36,803 nucleotides of DNA from Deinococcales bacterium (GCA_013298185.1 JAAFJQ010000011.1:1-36803); one strand, 5' to 3'. Counted from the first letter of the stretch, positions 1 to 7,150 are shown. Program-made: numbers and translations. The notes: generated by a model not told the origin, from the letters alone.

Positions 1-175
1 GGGGTTGCACCAAGCCATTGTAGGCTTCTACGGGCTTGGTGTTGTGGTTCTGTACTTCTTCATAGATTCGGCGGCGCAGGAATTCGCGGGCGGTGATGGT
101 TTCGTCTAAGAACTCGAGATTCCATGTGTGTGTGTGGCTGGCTAGGGTTTCGTCTTTGATTCGGATGCTGGTCAT
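1..175 (-). CDS. Conserved hypothetical protein, N-terminal part (cut by window edge)
   Basis: This reading frame is not in the ORF track because it runs off the left edge. Read on the minus strand from the ATG at 175, it gives 58 codons beginning MTSIRIKDETLASHTHTW and stays open to base 1. A good ribosome binding site (GAGGTG) lies 5 nt before the ATG. The acidic, polar start with an ITAREFLRRRIYEEV segment resembles a widespread uncharacterised bacterial protein in which a short beta-strand lead is followed by a helix and a ...GLVQP motif, but I recognise no function. The bases are consistent with real coding: Leu-Glu is written as CTCGAG as elsewhere in this genome. Upstream (176-257) is a short AT-richer spacer that must hold its promoter. 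Confidence 0.75.
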   Translation of the reverse strand, partial: MTSIRIKDETLASHTHTWNLEFLDETITAREFLRRRIYEEVQNHNTKPVEAYNGLVQP

Positions 176-257
176 GTTCACCTCGTTTTGTTATTTACAG
201 AATATACCACATACCCTTGAGCCAAATGCAAATCCAGCCCCGCTCGGCTGGGCATGG

Positions 258-494
258 TCAATGCAAATCGGACAGCACAGCTTCAACTGCCACAAAATAC
301 TGGTCTTGCCGAATAAACTCAATTCTTGACGGTGGGCGCTGCGCGGCGTACAACGGTTGCTCGAGACTCAGACCGACTTGGGCTTGTGAAAATTGCAGCC
401 GAGCGGCAGGGGTGCTTGGTGGACGTGGCACAACCAACCTCGAGAAGCGCTCGATCAGAAATGCCACATTGATGGCTAAGGCGGTCTTGTGCAT
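258..494 (-). CDS. Small hypothetical protein (78 aa) downstream of dihydropyrimidinase
   Basis: The frame begins with ATG only 3 nt after the dihydropyrimidinase stop codon and runs to a TGA at 258-260, so it could be translationally coupled to that gene. No ribosome binding site is visible. The N-terminus (MHKTALAINVAFLIERFSRL) is mildly hydrophobic and amphipathic; the remainder is polar with several prolines. I recognise no domain. A plus-strand ORF (217-501) overlaps it but has no context. It may be a genuine small gene of the operon or a chance frame; the tight spacing is the main argument for it. Confidence 0.45.
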   Translation of the reverse strand: MHKTALAINVAFLIERFSRLVVPRPPSTPAARLQFSQAQVGLSLEQPLYAAQRPPSRIEFIRQDQYFVAVEAVLSDLH

Positions 495-497
495 AAA

Positions 498-1877
498 CTA
501 GAAATGCTGTGGTTTACGCCTTAAGAGCTGCCCTCGGCTCGAGTCGCCAATAAACTTACCGCCCCTTACTTGGACTTTTCCGCGCACGGTTACGGTGTCG
601 GGTTTGCCGTCTATTTCAAAACCTTCAAAGCCGTTGTAGTCGTTATTGACGGTTTGTGTCGCAGCCGAGATTTTGCCTCGGTAATTGGGATCGTAAATCA
701 CAAGGTCAGCGTCTGAACCAACAGCAATTGTGCCTTTGCGTGGGAATAATCCAAATAACTTAGCGCTTTTGGTGCTGGCAGCATCCACAAAACGATGAAT
801 GTCCAGCGTTCCTCTCGAGACACCATAGGTATAAAGCAAATTGACTCGGTCTTCGATGGCTGGAATACCATTGGGAATGGCAGTAAAGGCATCTGCGCCC
901 ATGGCTTTTTGTGCCACATCAAATGGGCAATGATCTGTGCCAACCGTATCTATAAAACCTTGTGCCAGAGCATCCCAAAGCACTTTTTGGTTTTTCTTAT
1001 CGCGTAAGGGTGGCGACATCACATGCTTTGCACCTTCGACCCCTTCGCGTTCGGCATAGGTCTTATCGAGTAAAAAATGTGGAATCACGCTTTCCACGTA
1101 AATTGGCACACCTCGAGACTTGGCTGCCACGGCTTGTGCCAGCGCTCCAGCACAGCTTAGGTGAACCACGTAACCCGTTGCTCCTGTGTTCTCGAGGAAA
1201 GTCGCAAAGCGCATTGTGCCTTCGGTTTCCACCGATTCAGGGCGACTTGGTTCGTGCCATTCCGAGCCTGTTTTGCCCTGCGCCAACAAATGCTGTTGCA
1301 ACTGCCCGACCAATTCGGCATTCTCGCAGTGAGCTGTGACGATGACACCAAGTTCTTTTGCCAAAGTCATGGTTTGGTACATTTCATTGTCGTCCACGCC
1401 AAAAAAATTCTTGTAACTTAAGAAAATCTTGAAACTCGAGATGCCATCCGCTACGATTTCACGCAGTTGGCTTTCTGTTTTCTCGTCGTACTTTGTTACA
1501 GACATGTGAAAGGTGTAATCGCAAGCGCTGTTACCCTCAGCTTTGGCTTTCCACAGGTTATACCCCTCGAGCGTGTCGTCGTTGCGGCTTGGGCAGCACA
1601 TTTCAATAAAAGTGGTTGTGCCACCCACCAGCGCAGCTTGGCTGCCCGTGGTGTGGCTATCCTTGGCAAAGGTCGCCATAAACGGCAGGTAAATATGCAC
1701 ATGTGGGTCAATAAAACCGGGGAAAATCAATTTGCCCGTGGCATCAATCACTTCGGTATCGGCATCAGCCTCTAAATTCGTGCCAATGCGGGTAATCGTT
1801 TCGTTCTCCACGAAAATATCAGCGATGTACCTCGAGTCGGCTGTGACGATTTCACCATTTTTGATTAGTAGCGGCAT
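498..1877 (-). CDS. Dihydropyrimidinase / D-hydantoinase family cyclic amidohydrolase
   Basis: This 459-residue protein is a full-length metal-dependent hydrolase of the dihydropyrimidinase/hydantoinase family (EC 3.5.2.2 type), which opens dihydropyrimidine or 5-substituted hydantoin rings. Visible ligands of the binuclear zinc site are H59 and H61 in PGFIDPHVHIY, the lysine to be carboxylated K150 in SSFKIFLSYK, H183 in TAHCEN, H239 in GYVVHLSC, and D315 in VGTDHCPFD. The NGIPAIEDRV and GSDADLVIYDP segments are also typical. No signal peptide is present, so it is cytoplasmic. It starts 11 nt after the stop of the SbtB-like gene. A TAAACT hexamer 5 nt before the ATG, with no Shine-Dalgarno, suggests it may also be transcribed leaderless on its own. 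No allantoinase, carbamoylase or pyrimidine transporter is beside it, so substrate and pathway remain open. Confidence 0.9.
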   Translation of the reverse strand: MPLLIKNGEIVTADSRYIADIFVENETITRIGTNLEADADTEVIDATGKLIFPGFIDPHVHIYLPFMATFAKDSHTTGSQAALVGGTTTFIEMCCPSRNDDTLEGYNLWKAKAEGNSACDYTFHMSVTKYDEKTESQLREIVADGISSFKIFLSYKNFFGVDDNEMYQTMTLAKELGVIVTAHCENAELVGQLQQHLLAQGKTGSEWHEPSRPESVETEGTMRFATFLENTGATGYVVHLSCAGALAQAVAAKSRGVPIYVESVIPHFLLDKTYAEREGVEGAKHVMSPPLRDKKNQKVLWDALAQGFIDTVGTDHCPFDVAQKAMGADAFTAIPNGIPAIEDRVNLLYTYGVSRGTLDIHRFVDAASTKSAKLFGLFPRKGTIAVGSDADLVIYDPNYRGKISAATQTVNNDYNGFEGFEIDGKPDTVTVRGKVQVRGGKFIGDSSRGQLLRRKPQHF

Positions 1878-1888
1878 GAACCAGTTTA

Positions 1889-2197
1889 CTATGTTCTCAG
1901 GTATTTTTCACCGCGTACCACTTCGACGTTTTCTAAGTAAGCAATCACCGCATAATCCTCGAAATACTGCCCTGAAATCTGCTCGAGGATACTGTGGGCA
2001 ACCTTTTCGGACACCAACACTTCGAGTTTGATGTTACCACCCTCCCAATCACTTGCCCGCACGCCCCTCGAGCCTTCGCCTCGAGCTGTGGTGATGGTAT
2101 AACCTGTCGCGCCAGCCGCTTTGATGTCGCGCACAAGGTTTTTCTCGAGCAGTGCTTCGGCAATGATTGTGATTTTTTTCAGGGCAATGGTTTGCAT
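1889..2197 (-). CDS. SbtB-like PII superfamily signalling protein
   Basis: The 102-residue product has the PII fold pattern but matches the SbtB branch rather than GlnB: a KKITIIAEALLEKNLVRDI start, then AGATGYTITTARGEGSRGVR (the G-GSR-VR nucleotide-loop pattern of SbtB), NIKLEVLVSEKVA, and the ending YFEDYAVIAYLENVEVV. It lacks the C-terminal CGPEGC-type redox loop of cyanobacterial SbtB. In the known family SbtB binds adenine nucleotides (cAMP, AMP, ADP, ATP) and controls the bicarbonate carrier SbtA; no sbtA is in this window. The gene heads the transcript that continues into dihydropyrimidinase. A TAGACT element lies 5 nt before its ATG with no Shine-Dalgarno, so a leaderless start is likely. 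The upstream gene ends in a strong terminator. Confidence 0.8.
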   Translation of the reverse strand: MQTIALKKITIIAEALLEKNLVRDIKAAGATGYTITTARGEGSRGVRASDWEGGNIKLEVLVSEKVAHSILEQISGQYFEDYAVIAYLENVEVVRGEKYLRT

Positions 2198-2234
2198 AAC
2201 GTAGTCTAAAGGTTAAAGATCAAAGGTTAAAGTC

Positions 2235-2263
2235 AAAAAAACCCCAGCATTTCTTCTGGGGTT
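2235..2263 (-). terminator. Rho-independent terminator after secreted repeat protein A
   Basis: On the minus strand an 8-bp perfect stem (AACCCCAG/CTGGGGTT, 8-nt loop) is followed directly by a run of T (the A run at 2235-2241 on the + strand). It follows gene 2320-3036 and insulates the SbtB-dihydropyrimidinase group. Confidence 0.9.
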
Positions 2264-2319
2264 CTCGAGGGAAAGTCAACCTACCAATTTCGGTTTTTGG
2301 TTTTCCTTTCCTCTTTCTT

Positions 2320-3036
2320 TTAACGACGGGTAGCGCTTTCTGTGCCTTCTTTTTGGCTGTCATAAACTTGCCAGAAGCCTCTCAGTTCGCCTGTGCTTGG
2401 GTTGCCTTCGTAAATGGTGACGCTGGGTTGACCGTTGAAGTTCCATGCCAAGGCAAGGTAATTGCTGATGTAGCTACCAACACCGCGCCAGAGTACACCG
2501 CCGCTCGAGAATGAAGCGCGGTAGCCATCACCGTGGGTTGAGAGGATCATGCTGCCTGTGTAGGTGCTGCCGTCTGGGTTCGTGCCATTGATGCGGTAAT
2601 TGCCTTTGTAATCCCAAGCGTTGTTGGCTGGTGCTGCCGAGATTCGTCCAAAGGCTTTGGCATTGCTGTGAATCGCGGTTTCTGAACCTTCAACTTTGTT
2701 GGTGTAGTCTTGCCAGTAACCCGATAAGGTGTTTGGTGCAGTGATTTGATAAATCGTGACTTGTGGATTGTCTGCCACCACAAATGCGGTTGCGAAGTAA
2801 TCGCCGACATCACTGCCGATGCCATTGAAGCTATCTGTGCCGTAGGTTTGTTTGACACGGTAGCCATCGCCGAATGGAGTGATGCTCATTGTGCCTTTGT
2901 AGGGGCTGGTGTCAGGGTTTTTACCTTCGATTGCGTAAGTGCCTGTGAAATCAAAACGACTTTGGGCAACACTTTGGGTCAAACCCGCGCTGAGTGCTAA
3001 TGCGACCAAACCACCAAAAGCAAACTTCTTATTCAT
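2320..3036 (-). CDS. Secreted two-repeat beta-rich protein, paralogue A
   Basis: The start was moved from 3066 to the ATG at 3036, which has AAGGAGG 6 nt upstream and opens a clear signal peptide (MNKKFAFGGLVALALSAG...VAQS). The mature part consists of two tandem repeats of about 100 residues. Each repeat reads roughly: Y-x-G-x-NPDxSxYxGxM, then GDGYR, then a GIG/GVGSxxxxYxA strand, then VTIYxxxxPxTGxLxGFWQxY and a KxEGxExA end. This looks like a compact beta-sandwich or barrel. I know similar NPDGSxYxG...GDGYR domains from uncharacterised secreted proteins, without an assigned function. It is one of three tandem paralogues (2320-4682), each with its own Shine-Dalgarno and separated by hairpins, so they are probably transcribed separately. 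Location is periplasmic or extracellular. Confidence 0.85.
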   Translation of the reverse strand: MNKKFAFGGLVALALSAGLTQSVAQSRFDFTGTYAIEGKNPDTSPYKGTMSITPFGDGYRVKQTYGTDSFNGIGSDVGDYFATAFVVADNPQVTIYQITAPNTLSGYWQDYTNKVEGSETAIHSNAKAFGRISAAPANNAWDYKGNYRINGTNPDGSTYTGSMILSTHGDGYRASFSSGGVLWRGVGSYISNYLALAWNFNGQPSVTIYEGNPSTGELRGFWQVYDSQKEGTESATRR

Positions 3037-3082
3037 AAACCCCTCCTTGGGTGTACTCGAGCTCAATACACTGATATAAAAA

Positions 3083-3108
3083 CCCCCAAAGACTCTAGTC
3101 TTTGGGGG
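3083..3108 (-). terminator. Rho-independent terminator after secreted repeat protein B
   Basis: A 12-bp perfect inverted repeat (CCCCCAAAGACT / AGTCTTTGGGGG, 2-nt centre) lies just after the stop of gene 3119-3841. On the minus strand it is followed by TTTTTATAT, a typical intrinsic terminator. Confidence 0.92.
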
Positions 3109-3118
3109 GTGATGACTT

Positions 3119-3841
3119 TTAGCGCAGTGTTGCGATTTCTGAGCCTTCTTTTAAGCTGTCGTAATCTTGCCAAAAGCCTTTCAGATCGCCAGTACGTGGG
3201 TTGCCTGAGAAAATAGAGACTTGTGGTTTGCTGCCAGCTTGCCAAGAAATCGCTAAGTAGTTACCGATGTAATTGGCAACGCCGCGCCAGACGCTGCCAC
3301 CGCTGCTCAACGAAGCATGGTATCCATCACCGTGATTACTTAGAACCATTGTGCCTGTGTAGGTGCTGTTGTCTGGGTTTGTACCACGAATGCCGTATGT
3401 GCCAGCGTAATTCCAAGCCGCTGGGGTTCGCGTGGTTGAAACACTGGCAAAGGTGCGTGAACCAGTCAAAGTGGCTTCTTCTGAGCCTTCGGCGGTGTTT
3501 TCAAAGTTTTGCCAGAAACCAGTCATAACGTTAGCCGCCGTGACACGGTAAATCGTGACCACAGGTTGACTCGAGATGATGTATGAACCTGCCAAGTAAT
3601 CGGCGACGTCGTTGCCGATGCCTTTGTAGGTGTCATTATCAAAGTTTTGGGTCAGGCGGTAGCCATCGCCGTATGGCACAATCGTCATTGTACCGTTGTA
3701 CGGAGTTCCATCAGGGTTTTTACCTGTTACACCATATGTGCCATCAAAAACCAAGCGTCCTTGGGCGACGCTGTTGCTGAGGGTGCTACTCAGGGCGAGG
3801 GCGGCGATTCCGGCTAGACCAAACTTGATAAATTTTTTCAT
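3119..3841 (-). CDS. Secreted two-repeat beta-rich protein, paralogue B
   Basis: This is the second of the three tandem paralogues, 240 residues, starting at an ATG with AAGGAGG 5 nt upstream. The N-terminus (MKKFIKFGLAGIAALALSSTLSN...) is a signal peptide ending near VAQG. Two ~100-residue repeats follow, opening RLVFDGTYGVTGKNPDGTPY and AAWNYAGTYGIRGTNPDNST, each carrying the GDGYR/GDGYH motif, a GIGNDV or GVANYIGNYLA strand and a GFWQ[DN][YF] end with a SxEGSExAT tail. No cysteines are present in the mature chain, fitting an extracytoplasmic beta protein. A TATACT element 30 nt upstream overlaps the 3876-3914 hairpin, so expression of this copy could be linked to that element. Function unknown. 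Confidence 0.85.
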   Translation of the reverse strand: MKKFIKFGLAGIAALALSSTLSNSVAQGRLVFDGTYGVTGKNPDGTPYNGTMTIVPYGDGYRLTQNFDNDTYKGIGNDVADYLAGSYIISSQPVVTIYRVTAANVMTGFWQNFENTAEGSEEATLTGSRTFASVSTTRTPAAWNYAGTYGIRGTNPDNSTYTGTMVLSNHGDGYHASLSSGGSVWRGVANYIGNYLAISWQAGSKPQVSIFSGNPRTGDLKGFWQDYDSLKEGSEIATLR

Positions 3842-3875
3842 ACTGCCTCCTTAATTTACTGCTCGAACTCGAGTA

Positions 3876-3914
3876 TATAGGTTGGTGCGTCGCATGAGCG
3901 TCGCACCAACTATA
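3876..3914. repeat. Intergenic inverted repeat between secreted-protein genes B and C
   Basis: TATAG-GTTGGTGCG pairs with CGCACCAAC-TATA around a 12-nt centre that itself contains a GCGTCGC / GCGTCG doublet. It lies 50-87 nt beyond the stop of gene C and just upstream of gene B. There is no T run, so it may be a weak terminator, a transcript-end stabiliser or an operator for gene B. The inner 17-mer recurs with one mismatch at 4726-4742. Confidence 0.7.
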
Positions 3915-3962
3915 GTTTACTCAGCGTTATACGAGCGTGAGACGAAATGAGGCAGCAAGCAA

Positions 3963-4682
3963 TCAGCGCAAGGTGGCGTACTCGTAACCTTCTTTGCTGT
4001 TGTTGTAGTCCTGCCAGACACCGTTGAATTCGCCATTGCGTGGGTTGCCTTCGTAAATCGTGACACTGGCTACTCCACCTGCGTTCCAAGCAATTGCAAA
4101 GTAATTACCGATGTAACTGCCAATACCGCGCCAAACTTGACCGCCGCTGCTGAAGCTAGCGCGGTAGCCACTACCGTAGACCGATAACTGCATTGCACCT
4201 GTGTAGGTTGTTCCGTCTGGTGCATTACCACGCACCGAGTATGTACCAGCGTAATTCCAAGTATTGGCAACTGGTGCGCTTGGTACAAACGAGAAGAAAC
4301 GTCCACCAAGAATGGCGTCTTCTGCACCTTCTTGGTTATTATCATAGTCTTGCCAGTAACCAGACAAGGTGTTTGGTGCAGAAACACGGTACAAGGTGAC
4401 TTGTGGAACTCCGGAATTCACCGAAGCCGCAGCTAAATAATCGCCGACATTGCTGGCAATGGCACGGTAAATGCTACCCGAGAAATTCTGGGTGATCTTA
4501 TAACCATCTCCGAAGAGCGCAATGTTCATTGTGCCAGAGTAGGGGCTGCCATCGGGGTTGTTGCCTTTGACAGCATAATTGCCTTCAAAGACCAAACGTC
4601 CTTGGGCGGTGCTGTTGCTGAGGGTGCTGCTGAGGGCGAGGGCGGCGAGGGCGGAAAGACCAAATTTCACAACTTTATTCAT
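3963..4682 (-). CDS. Secreted two-repeat beta-rich protein, paralogue C
   Basis: This is the third tandem paralogue, 239 residues. The ATG at 4682 has AAGGAGG 5 nt upstream and a signal peptide (MNKVVKFGLSALAALALSSTLSN...TAQG) nearly identical to that of B, so B and C probably separated more recently than A. The two repeats open RLVFEGNYAVKGNNPDGSPY and NTWNYAGTYSVRGNAPDGTT; the first has GDGYK, the second GSGYR in place of GDGYR. It ends EGYEYATLR. Unlike its neighbours, the gene contains no CTCGAG hexamer in 720 bp, an unusual gap for this genome. A candidate promoter TTGGAT-17-TAGTAC lies just upstream. Function unknown. Confidence 0.85.
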   Translation of the reverse strand: MNKVVKFGLSALAALALSSTLSNSTAQGRLVFEGNYAVKGNNPDGSPYSGTMNIALFGDGYKITQNFSGSIYRAIASNVGDYLAAASVNSGVPQVTLYRVSAPNTLSGYWQDYDNNQEGAEDAILGGRFFSFVPSAPVANTWNYAGTYSVRGNAPDGTTYTGAMQLSVYGSGYRASFSSGGQVWRGIGSYIGNYFAIAWNAGGVASVTIYEGNPRNGEFNGVWQDYNNSKEGYEYATLR

Positions 4683-4952
4683 AAATCCTCCTTGGTACTA
4701 TCTCGAGACAAACAATAATCCAAAGGCGTCGCGTGAGCGTCGTTTCAACATCACCGTTAAGCCGTGGATGAACGACGCTTGAACTCAGTTTGTGTTGAGG
4801 TTGTTTGAAGTGCATCTCGAGTAGAATGGGAGAAAAATGCGTTTCTCACGATAAAATAGCAGTTTTTGTACCTCACAACCACTGTTATTTTGCTGCGACG
4901 CACGCTTATGACGAGCTTGGTAGGCGGCAAATTCTAAGAGAAAACTAAAGAA
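4683..4952. other. Gene-free spacer between secreted protein C and the chromate transporter
   Basis: These 270 bases hold the leader and probable promoter of gene C, a GCGTCGC-type doublet at 4726-4742 almost identical to that at 3887-3903, a second GCGACGCACGC motif near 4895-4905 and a short GAGAAA/TTTCTC hairpin. No reading frame with a ribosome binding site was seen, and no clear terminator for the chromate operon. Confidence 0.6.
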
Positions 4953-5474
4953 TCAGTAAAGAAATTTGAGGACAATACCAAGCGCCCCGCCCAAGAAAAC
5001 AGCCGTGATGGGTGTCAACCGCTTTTGATACAACAAAACCAATAAGCCCAACCCTAAACCCACGCCAAGCAGGTCTACAATCGAGGCTCGAGCCAAGGTG
5101 TAAACCCCACCAGCCCCAAAACCAAAACCAATCGGTAAAATCGCTGCCCGAAAGGCTTTGGCAAGTGGTGAATGCCGAATTTTTTGCCAAGCCTTTGCGG
5201 CTAAAATACTCGAGATAATCCCGGGCGTGAACATCCCAAACCAAGCTGCAAATGCGCCCAGCAGTCCTTCGATGCGGTAGCCATAAAATGCCATCGCCAG
5301 CATGTTTGGTCCTGGTACAAACTGCCCTAAACTCCAGCCATCAATAAACACCTGAGCCGTGAGCCAACTGCGTTCTGTGACCAAAACCCGTTTCATTTCG
5401 GCAATCAGCGCAAAACCACCACCAATGGATAACACCCCAAAGCGTAAGAACTCGAGCAGGACATCAAGCAGCAT
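4953..5474 (-). CDS. Chromate transporter, short-chain subunit 2
   Basis: This 173-residue membrane protein is one half of a two-gene CHR-family chromate transporter. The track start (5516) was moved to the ATG at 5474 (MLLDVLLEFLRFGVLSIGGGFALIAEM), which overlaps the end of the partner gene by 11 nt and has AAAGGG upstream. Family signatures visible are the FxxxGxLSIGGGFALIxxM start, the LGQFVPGPNMLAMAFYGY segment (a variant of the PGP motif) and four to five further hydrophobic stretches. In the known family, paired short proteins form inverted-topology dimers that export chromate, and many members are uncharacterised anion carriers. The overlap shows co-translation with 5464-6012. Confidence 0.9.
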   Translation of the reverse strand: MLLDVLLEFLRFGVLSIGGGFALIAEMKRVLVTERSWLTAQVFIDGWSLGQFVPGPNMLAMAFYGYRIEGLLGAFAAWFGMFTPGIISSILAAKAWQKIRHSPLAKAFRAAILPIGFGFGAGGVYTLARASIVDLLGVGLGLGLLVLLYQKRLTPITAVFLGGALGIVLKFLY

Positions 5475-6012
5475 GGTTTTCCCTTTGGTACTCAAAGAAC
5501 ATCCCAATTGGCACAAGTATCAGCATCACCCATAAGATATTGATGTGCAGCACCGCGTTGGCAAGAAAAGCAGCCATTGCTAGCAACACACTTGGACGGG
5601 TTTGAAAAGCGCTTGGGGCAACCCGAGCCAAAGCAACCAAAGAAATGGCTACAGCCGTGATGGCTACACCTTGCAAGAAACCTGTGAGCAAATTGGCTTG
5701 TCCACCAAAACTCGAGTAAAGCAACGCCAACAGCAAAATCACCAGAAAACCAGGTAAATTCACGCCCAGCATTGCCAGTAAGCCGCCGCGCCAACCGCCT
5801 AACCGAGCGCCAGAATGGGTGCAGAGGTTGGAAAAAGTGGGTCCTGGCAGGGTTTGGACCATGCTGTAGCACTCGAGGTATTCTTCTAAGGTCAGCCATC
5901 TGAGGCGTTCAACCAAGTGGTACTGCACATGGGCGCTGCCGCCACCACCAAAGGCGGTGACACCAATCAGAAGAAATGCCTTGAAAATTTCTTTGGAAGC
6001 TACATCAGTCAC
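5464..6012 (-). CDS. Chromate transporter, short-chain subunit 1
   Basis: This is the first gene of the chromate-transporter pair, 182 residues, starting at GTG (MTDVASKEIFKAFLLIGVTAFGGGG). The AFGGGGSAHVQYH stretch corresponds to the amino-terminal FGG..H motif of CHR proteins, and MVQTLPGPTFSNLC to the conserved QxxPGP motif. Four to five hydrophobic segments follow. AAAGG lies just before the GTG, so spacing is poor and the start is not certain, but no longer alternative exists. The pair is transcribed away from the LapA gene across a 120-nt spacer. Substrate specificity (chromate, sulfate or another anion) cannot be deduced. Confidence 0.9.
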   Translation of the reverse strand: MTDVASKEIFKAFLLIGVTAFGGGGSAHVQYHLVERLRWLTLEEYLECYSMVQTLPGPTFSNLCTHSGARLGGWRGGLLAMLGVNLPGFLVILLLALLYSSFGGQANLLTGFLQGVAITAVAISLVALARVAPSAFQTRPSVLLAMAAFLANAVLHINILWVMLILVPIGMFFEYQRENHAA

Positions 6013-6133
6013 CCTTTGAGCATACGCGTTTCTCGAGAAGTGAAACTGGTACTACTTTAGGAACAACAAAATCAATCAGCCCACTCGATGCGCTTCTGCC
6101 CATGCGTCGCTTATTTGCGTTACAATGCGTCCA

Positions 6134-6490
6134 ATGAAAGCCTTGCAATACCTTCAAGTCGCCCTTTTGATTCTGGGCAGTGGCTACCTTTTGTTGGTGC
6201 ATTTTAACAATGCCAATGTCTTGGTCAGCTTAGAGACTTTTGTGCTTGGGCGTTTTTCCAGCCCCGTGAGTGTAGTGATTCTGCTTGGGTTCTTATTTGG
6301 TGTGCTGTACAGCTTGCTGCTGACCACCCCAAGTCTGGTGCGTCGTTCCACCCAAATGCGCCGTATGAACAAACGCATTCGTGAACTCGAGAATGCGCTT
6401 GCGAAGCAAAAACCCAGCCAAACCGAAACCCCGCGCATTCCAGACCGAGCCGAAACGCTCGAGGCACTGCGTTCCGAAGGGAAGATGTAG
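6134..6490 (+). CDS. LapA-family (DUF1049) two-helix membrane protein
   Basis: The 118-residue product has two transmembrane helices (about residues 5-21 and 42-64) separated by a short FNNANVLVSLETFVLGRF loop, then a basic coiled segment RRSTQMRRMNKRIRELENALAKQK and a polar proline-rich tail. This is the layout of the LapA/YciS domain family, membrane proteins linked in E. coli to lipopolysaccharide assembly; the role here is unknown. I chose the second ATG (6134) rather than 6125 because a TACAAT -10 element overlaps the first ATG and sits 7 nt before the second, matching the leaderless pattern seen elsewhere in this window. There is no Shine-Dalgarno for either. Confidence 0.8.
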   Translation: MKALQYLQVALLILGSGYLLLVHFNNANVLVSLETFVLGRFSSPVSVVILLGFLFGVLYSLLLTTPSLVRRSTQMRRMNKRIRELENALAKQKPSQTETPRIPDRAETLEALRSEGKM

Positions 6491-6494
6491 GGAT

Positions 6495-6576
6495 AGAAAA
6501 AAGGTTAAAGAAGAAAGAGAAAAGAGGAAAACAGTGGTGCGTTGCCGTGTCCTCCTTTCTCTTTGACCTTTTCTCT
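6495..6576. terminator. Long purine/pyrimidine inverted repeat between lapA-like gene and glnB (bidirectional terminator candidate)
   Basis: A purine arm beginning AGAAAAAAGGTTAAAGAAG pairs with a pyrimidine arm ending CTTTGACCTTTTCTCT, with a loop of about 20 nt. It lies between convergent genes, 4 nt after one stop and 5 nt before the other. The arms contain the AAGGTTAAAG motif found in three other spacers. Confidence 0.7.
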
Positions 6577-6581
6577 GGTTT

Positions 6582-6932
6582 TTAGCTCACTGGTGTCAGC
6601 GCTGCGTTATCGGACTCACCTGTGCGAATCCTGACCACGCGCTCGAGCGGTTGGACAAAGATTTTTCCGTCGCCAACTGCACCAGTGCGGGCGCTGCGGA
6701 CAATCGCTTGGACGGTGCGTTCAACAAAAGGTTCGGAAACAGCAATCTCTAAACGCACTTTTTCGTGGAATTCAAAGACCAAGGGACGACCTCGGTAGGT
6801 TTCCAAGTGTTCTTTCTCGCCGCCGTGTCCGGAGACACGCGAGATTGTCAGACCAGTGACTTCTTCTTTGAACAACTCGGCTTTGACATCGTCGAGTTTT
6901 TCGGGGCGGATGATGGCAACAATTAATTTCAT
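6582..6932 (-). CDS. glnB: Nitrogen regulatory protein PII
   Basis: PII trimers sense ATP/ADP and 2-oxoglutarate and regulate ammonium transporters and nitrogen enzymes. The true start is the ATG at 6932 (MKLIVAIIRPEKLDDVKAEL), 6 nt after AGGAGG, giving 116 residues. The ATP-binding B-loop TGAVGDGKIFV and K58 are present. Aligned without gaps to E. coli GlnB, position 51 in the T-loop is Leu instead of the uridylylated Tyr (YRGRPL against YRGAEY), position 49 is Arg, so neither uridylylation nor cyanobacterial Ser49 phosphorylation is possible, and position 39 is Glu instead of Gln. It is divergent from amt, not in the usual glnK-amtB operon order; both share the 6933-7193 control region. Confidence 0.95.
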   Translation of the reverse strand: MKLIVAIIRPEKLDDVKAELFKEEVTGLTISRVSGHGGEKEHLETYRGRPLVFEFHEKVRLEIAVSEPFVERTVQAIVRSARTGAVGDGKIFVQPLERVVRIRTGESDNAALTPVS

Positions 6933-7012
6933 GGGACTTCCTCCTAAATGTTTGCTTAGCAAAGAGTCTACAACGTTTGCTCGAGCTTTTGGCAAGTCAT
7001 ATCTTTGCAGGG

Positions 7013-7032
7013 TGTACAAAATTTTATGTACA
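7013..7032. promoter_or_regulatory. Inverted-repeat operator candidate between glnB and amt
   Basis: TGTACA-N8-TGTACA with an AT-rich centre (AAATTTTA) forms a 20-bp dyad in the 261-nt divergent spacer, 81 nt from the glnB start and about 90 nt upstream of the amt -35 box. The size and symmetry fit a dimeric regulator. The binding protein is unknown; it is not an exact GTA-N8-TAC NtcA site. Confidence 0.55.
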
Positions 7033-7120
7033 CTTGACATGATATATTGACACAAAATCAAGCCTGATATTCAAGAATGCTAAAACGTAGATTATTTTCG
7101 TGCGTTTGAACATCTTTGTC

Positions 7121-7150
7121 TTGACAGTTTGCAAATCAGGAGTTTATACT
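7121..7150 (+). promoter_or_regulatory. Sigma-70-type promoter of amt
   Basis: TTGACA (7121-7126) and TATACT (7145-7150) are separated by 18 bp, a near-consensus pair. The transcript would start near 7157 and carry a small hairpin (TTAGCGC-CTTGA-GCGCTTAA) directly before the AAAGGGGG ribosome binding site of amt, which might influence translation. Confidence 0.8.

Noticed and set aside
3963-4682. Horizontal transfer of paralogue C because it lacks CTCGAG
   Set aside because: Its close similarity to the adjacent paralogue B and identical architecture argue for local duplication; 720 bp without a site can also occur by chance or by repeat constraint.
7013-7032. NtcA binding site
   Set aside because: The consensus GTA-N8-TAC does not fit; the distance between the GTA and TAC halves is larger.
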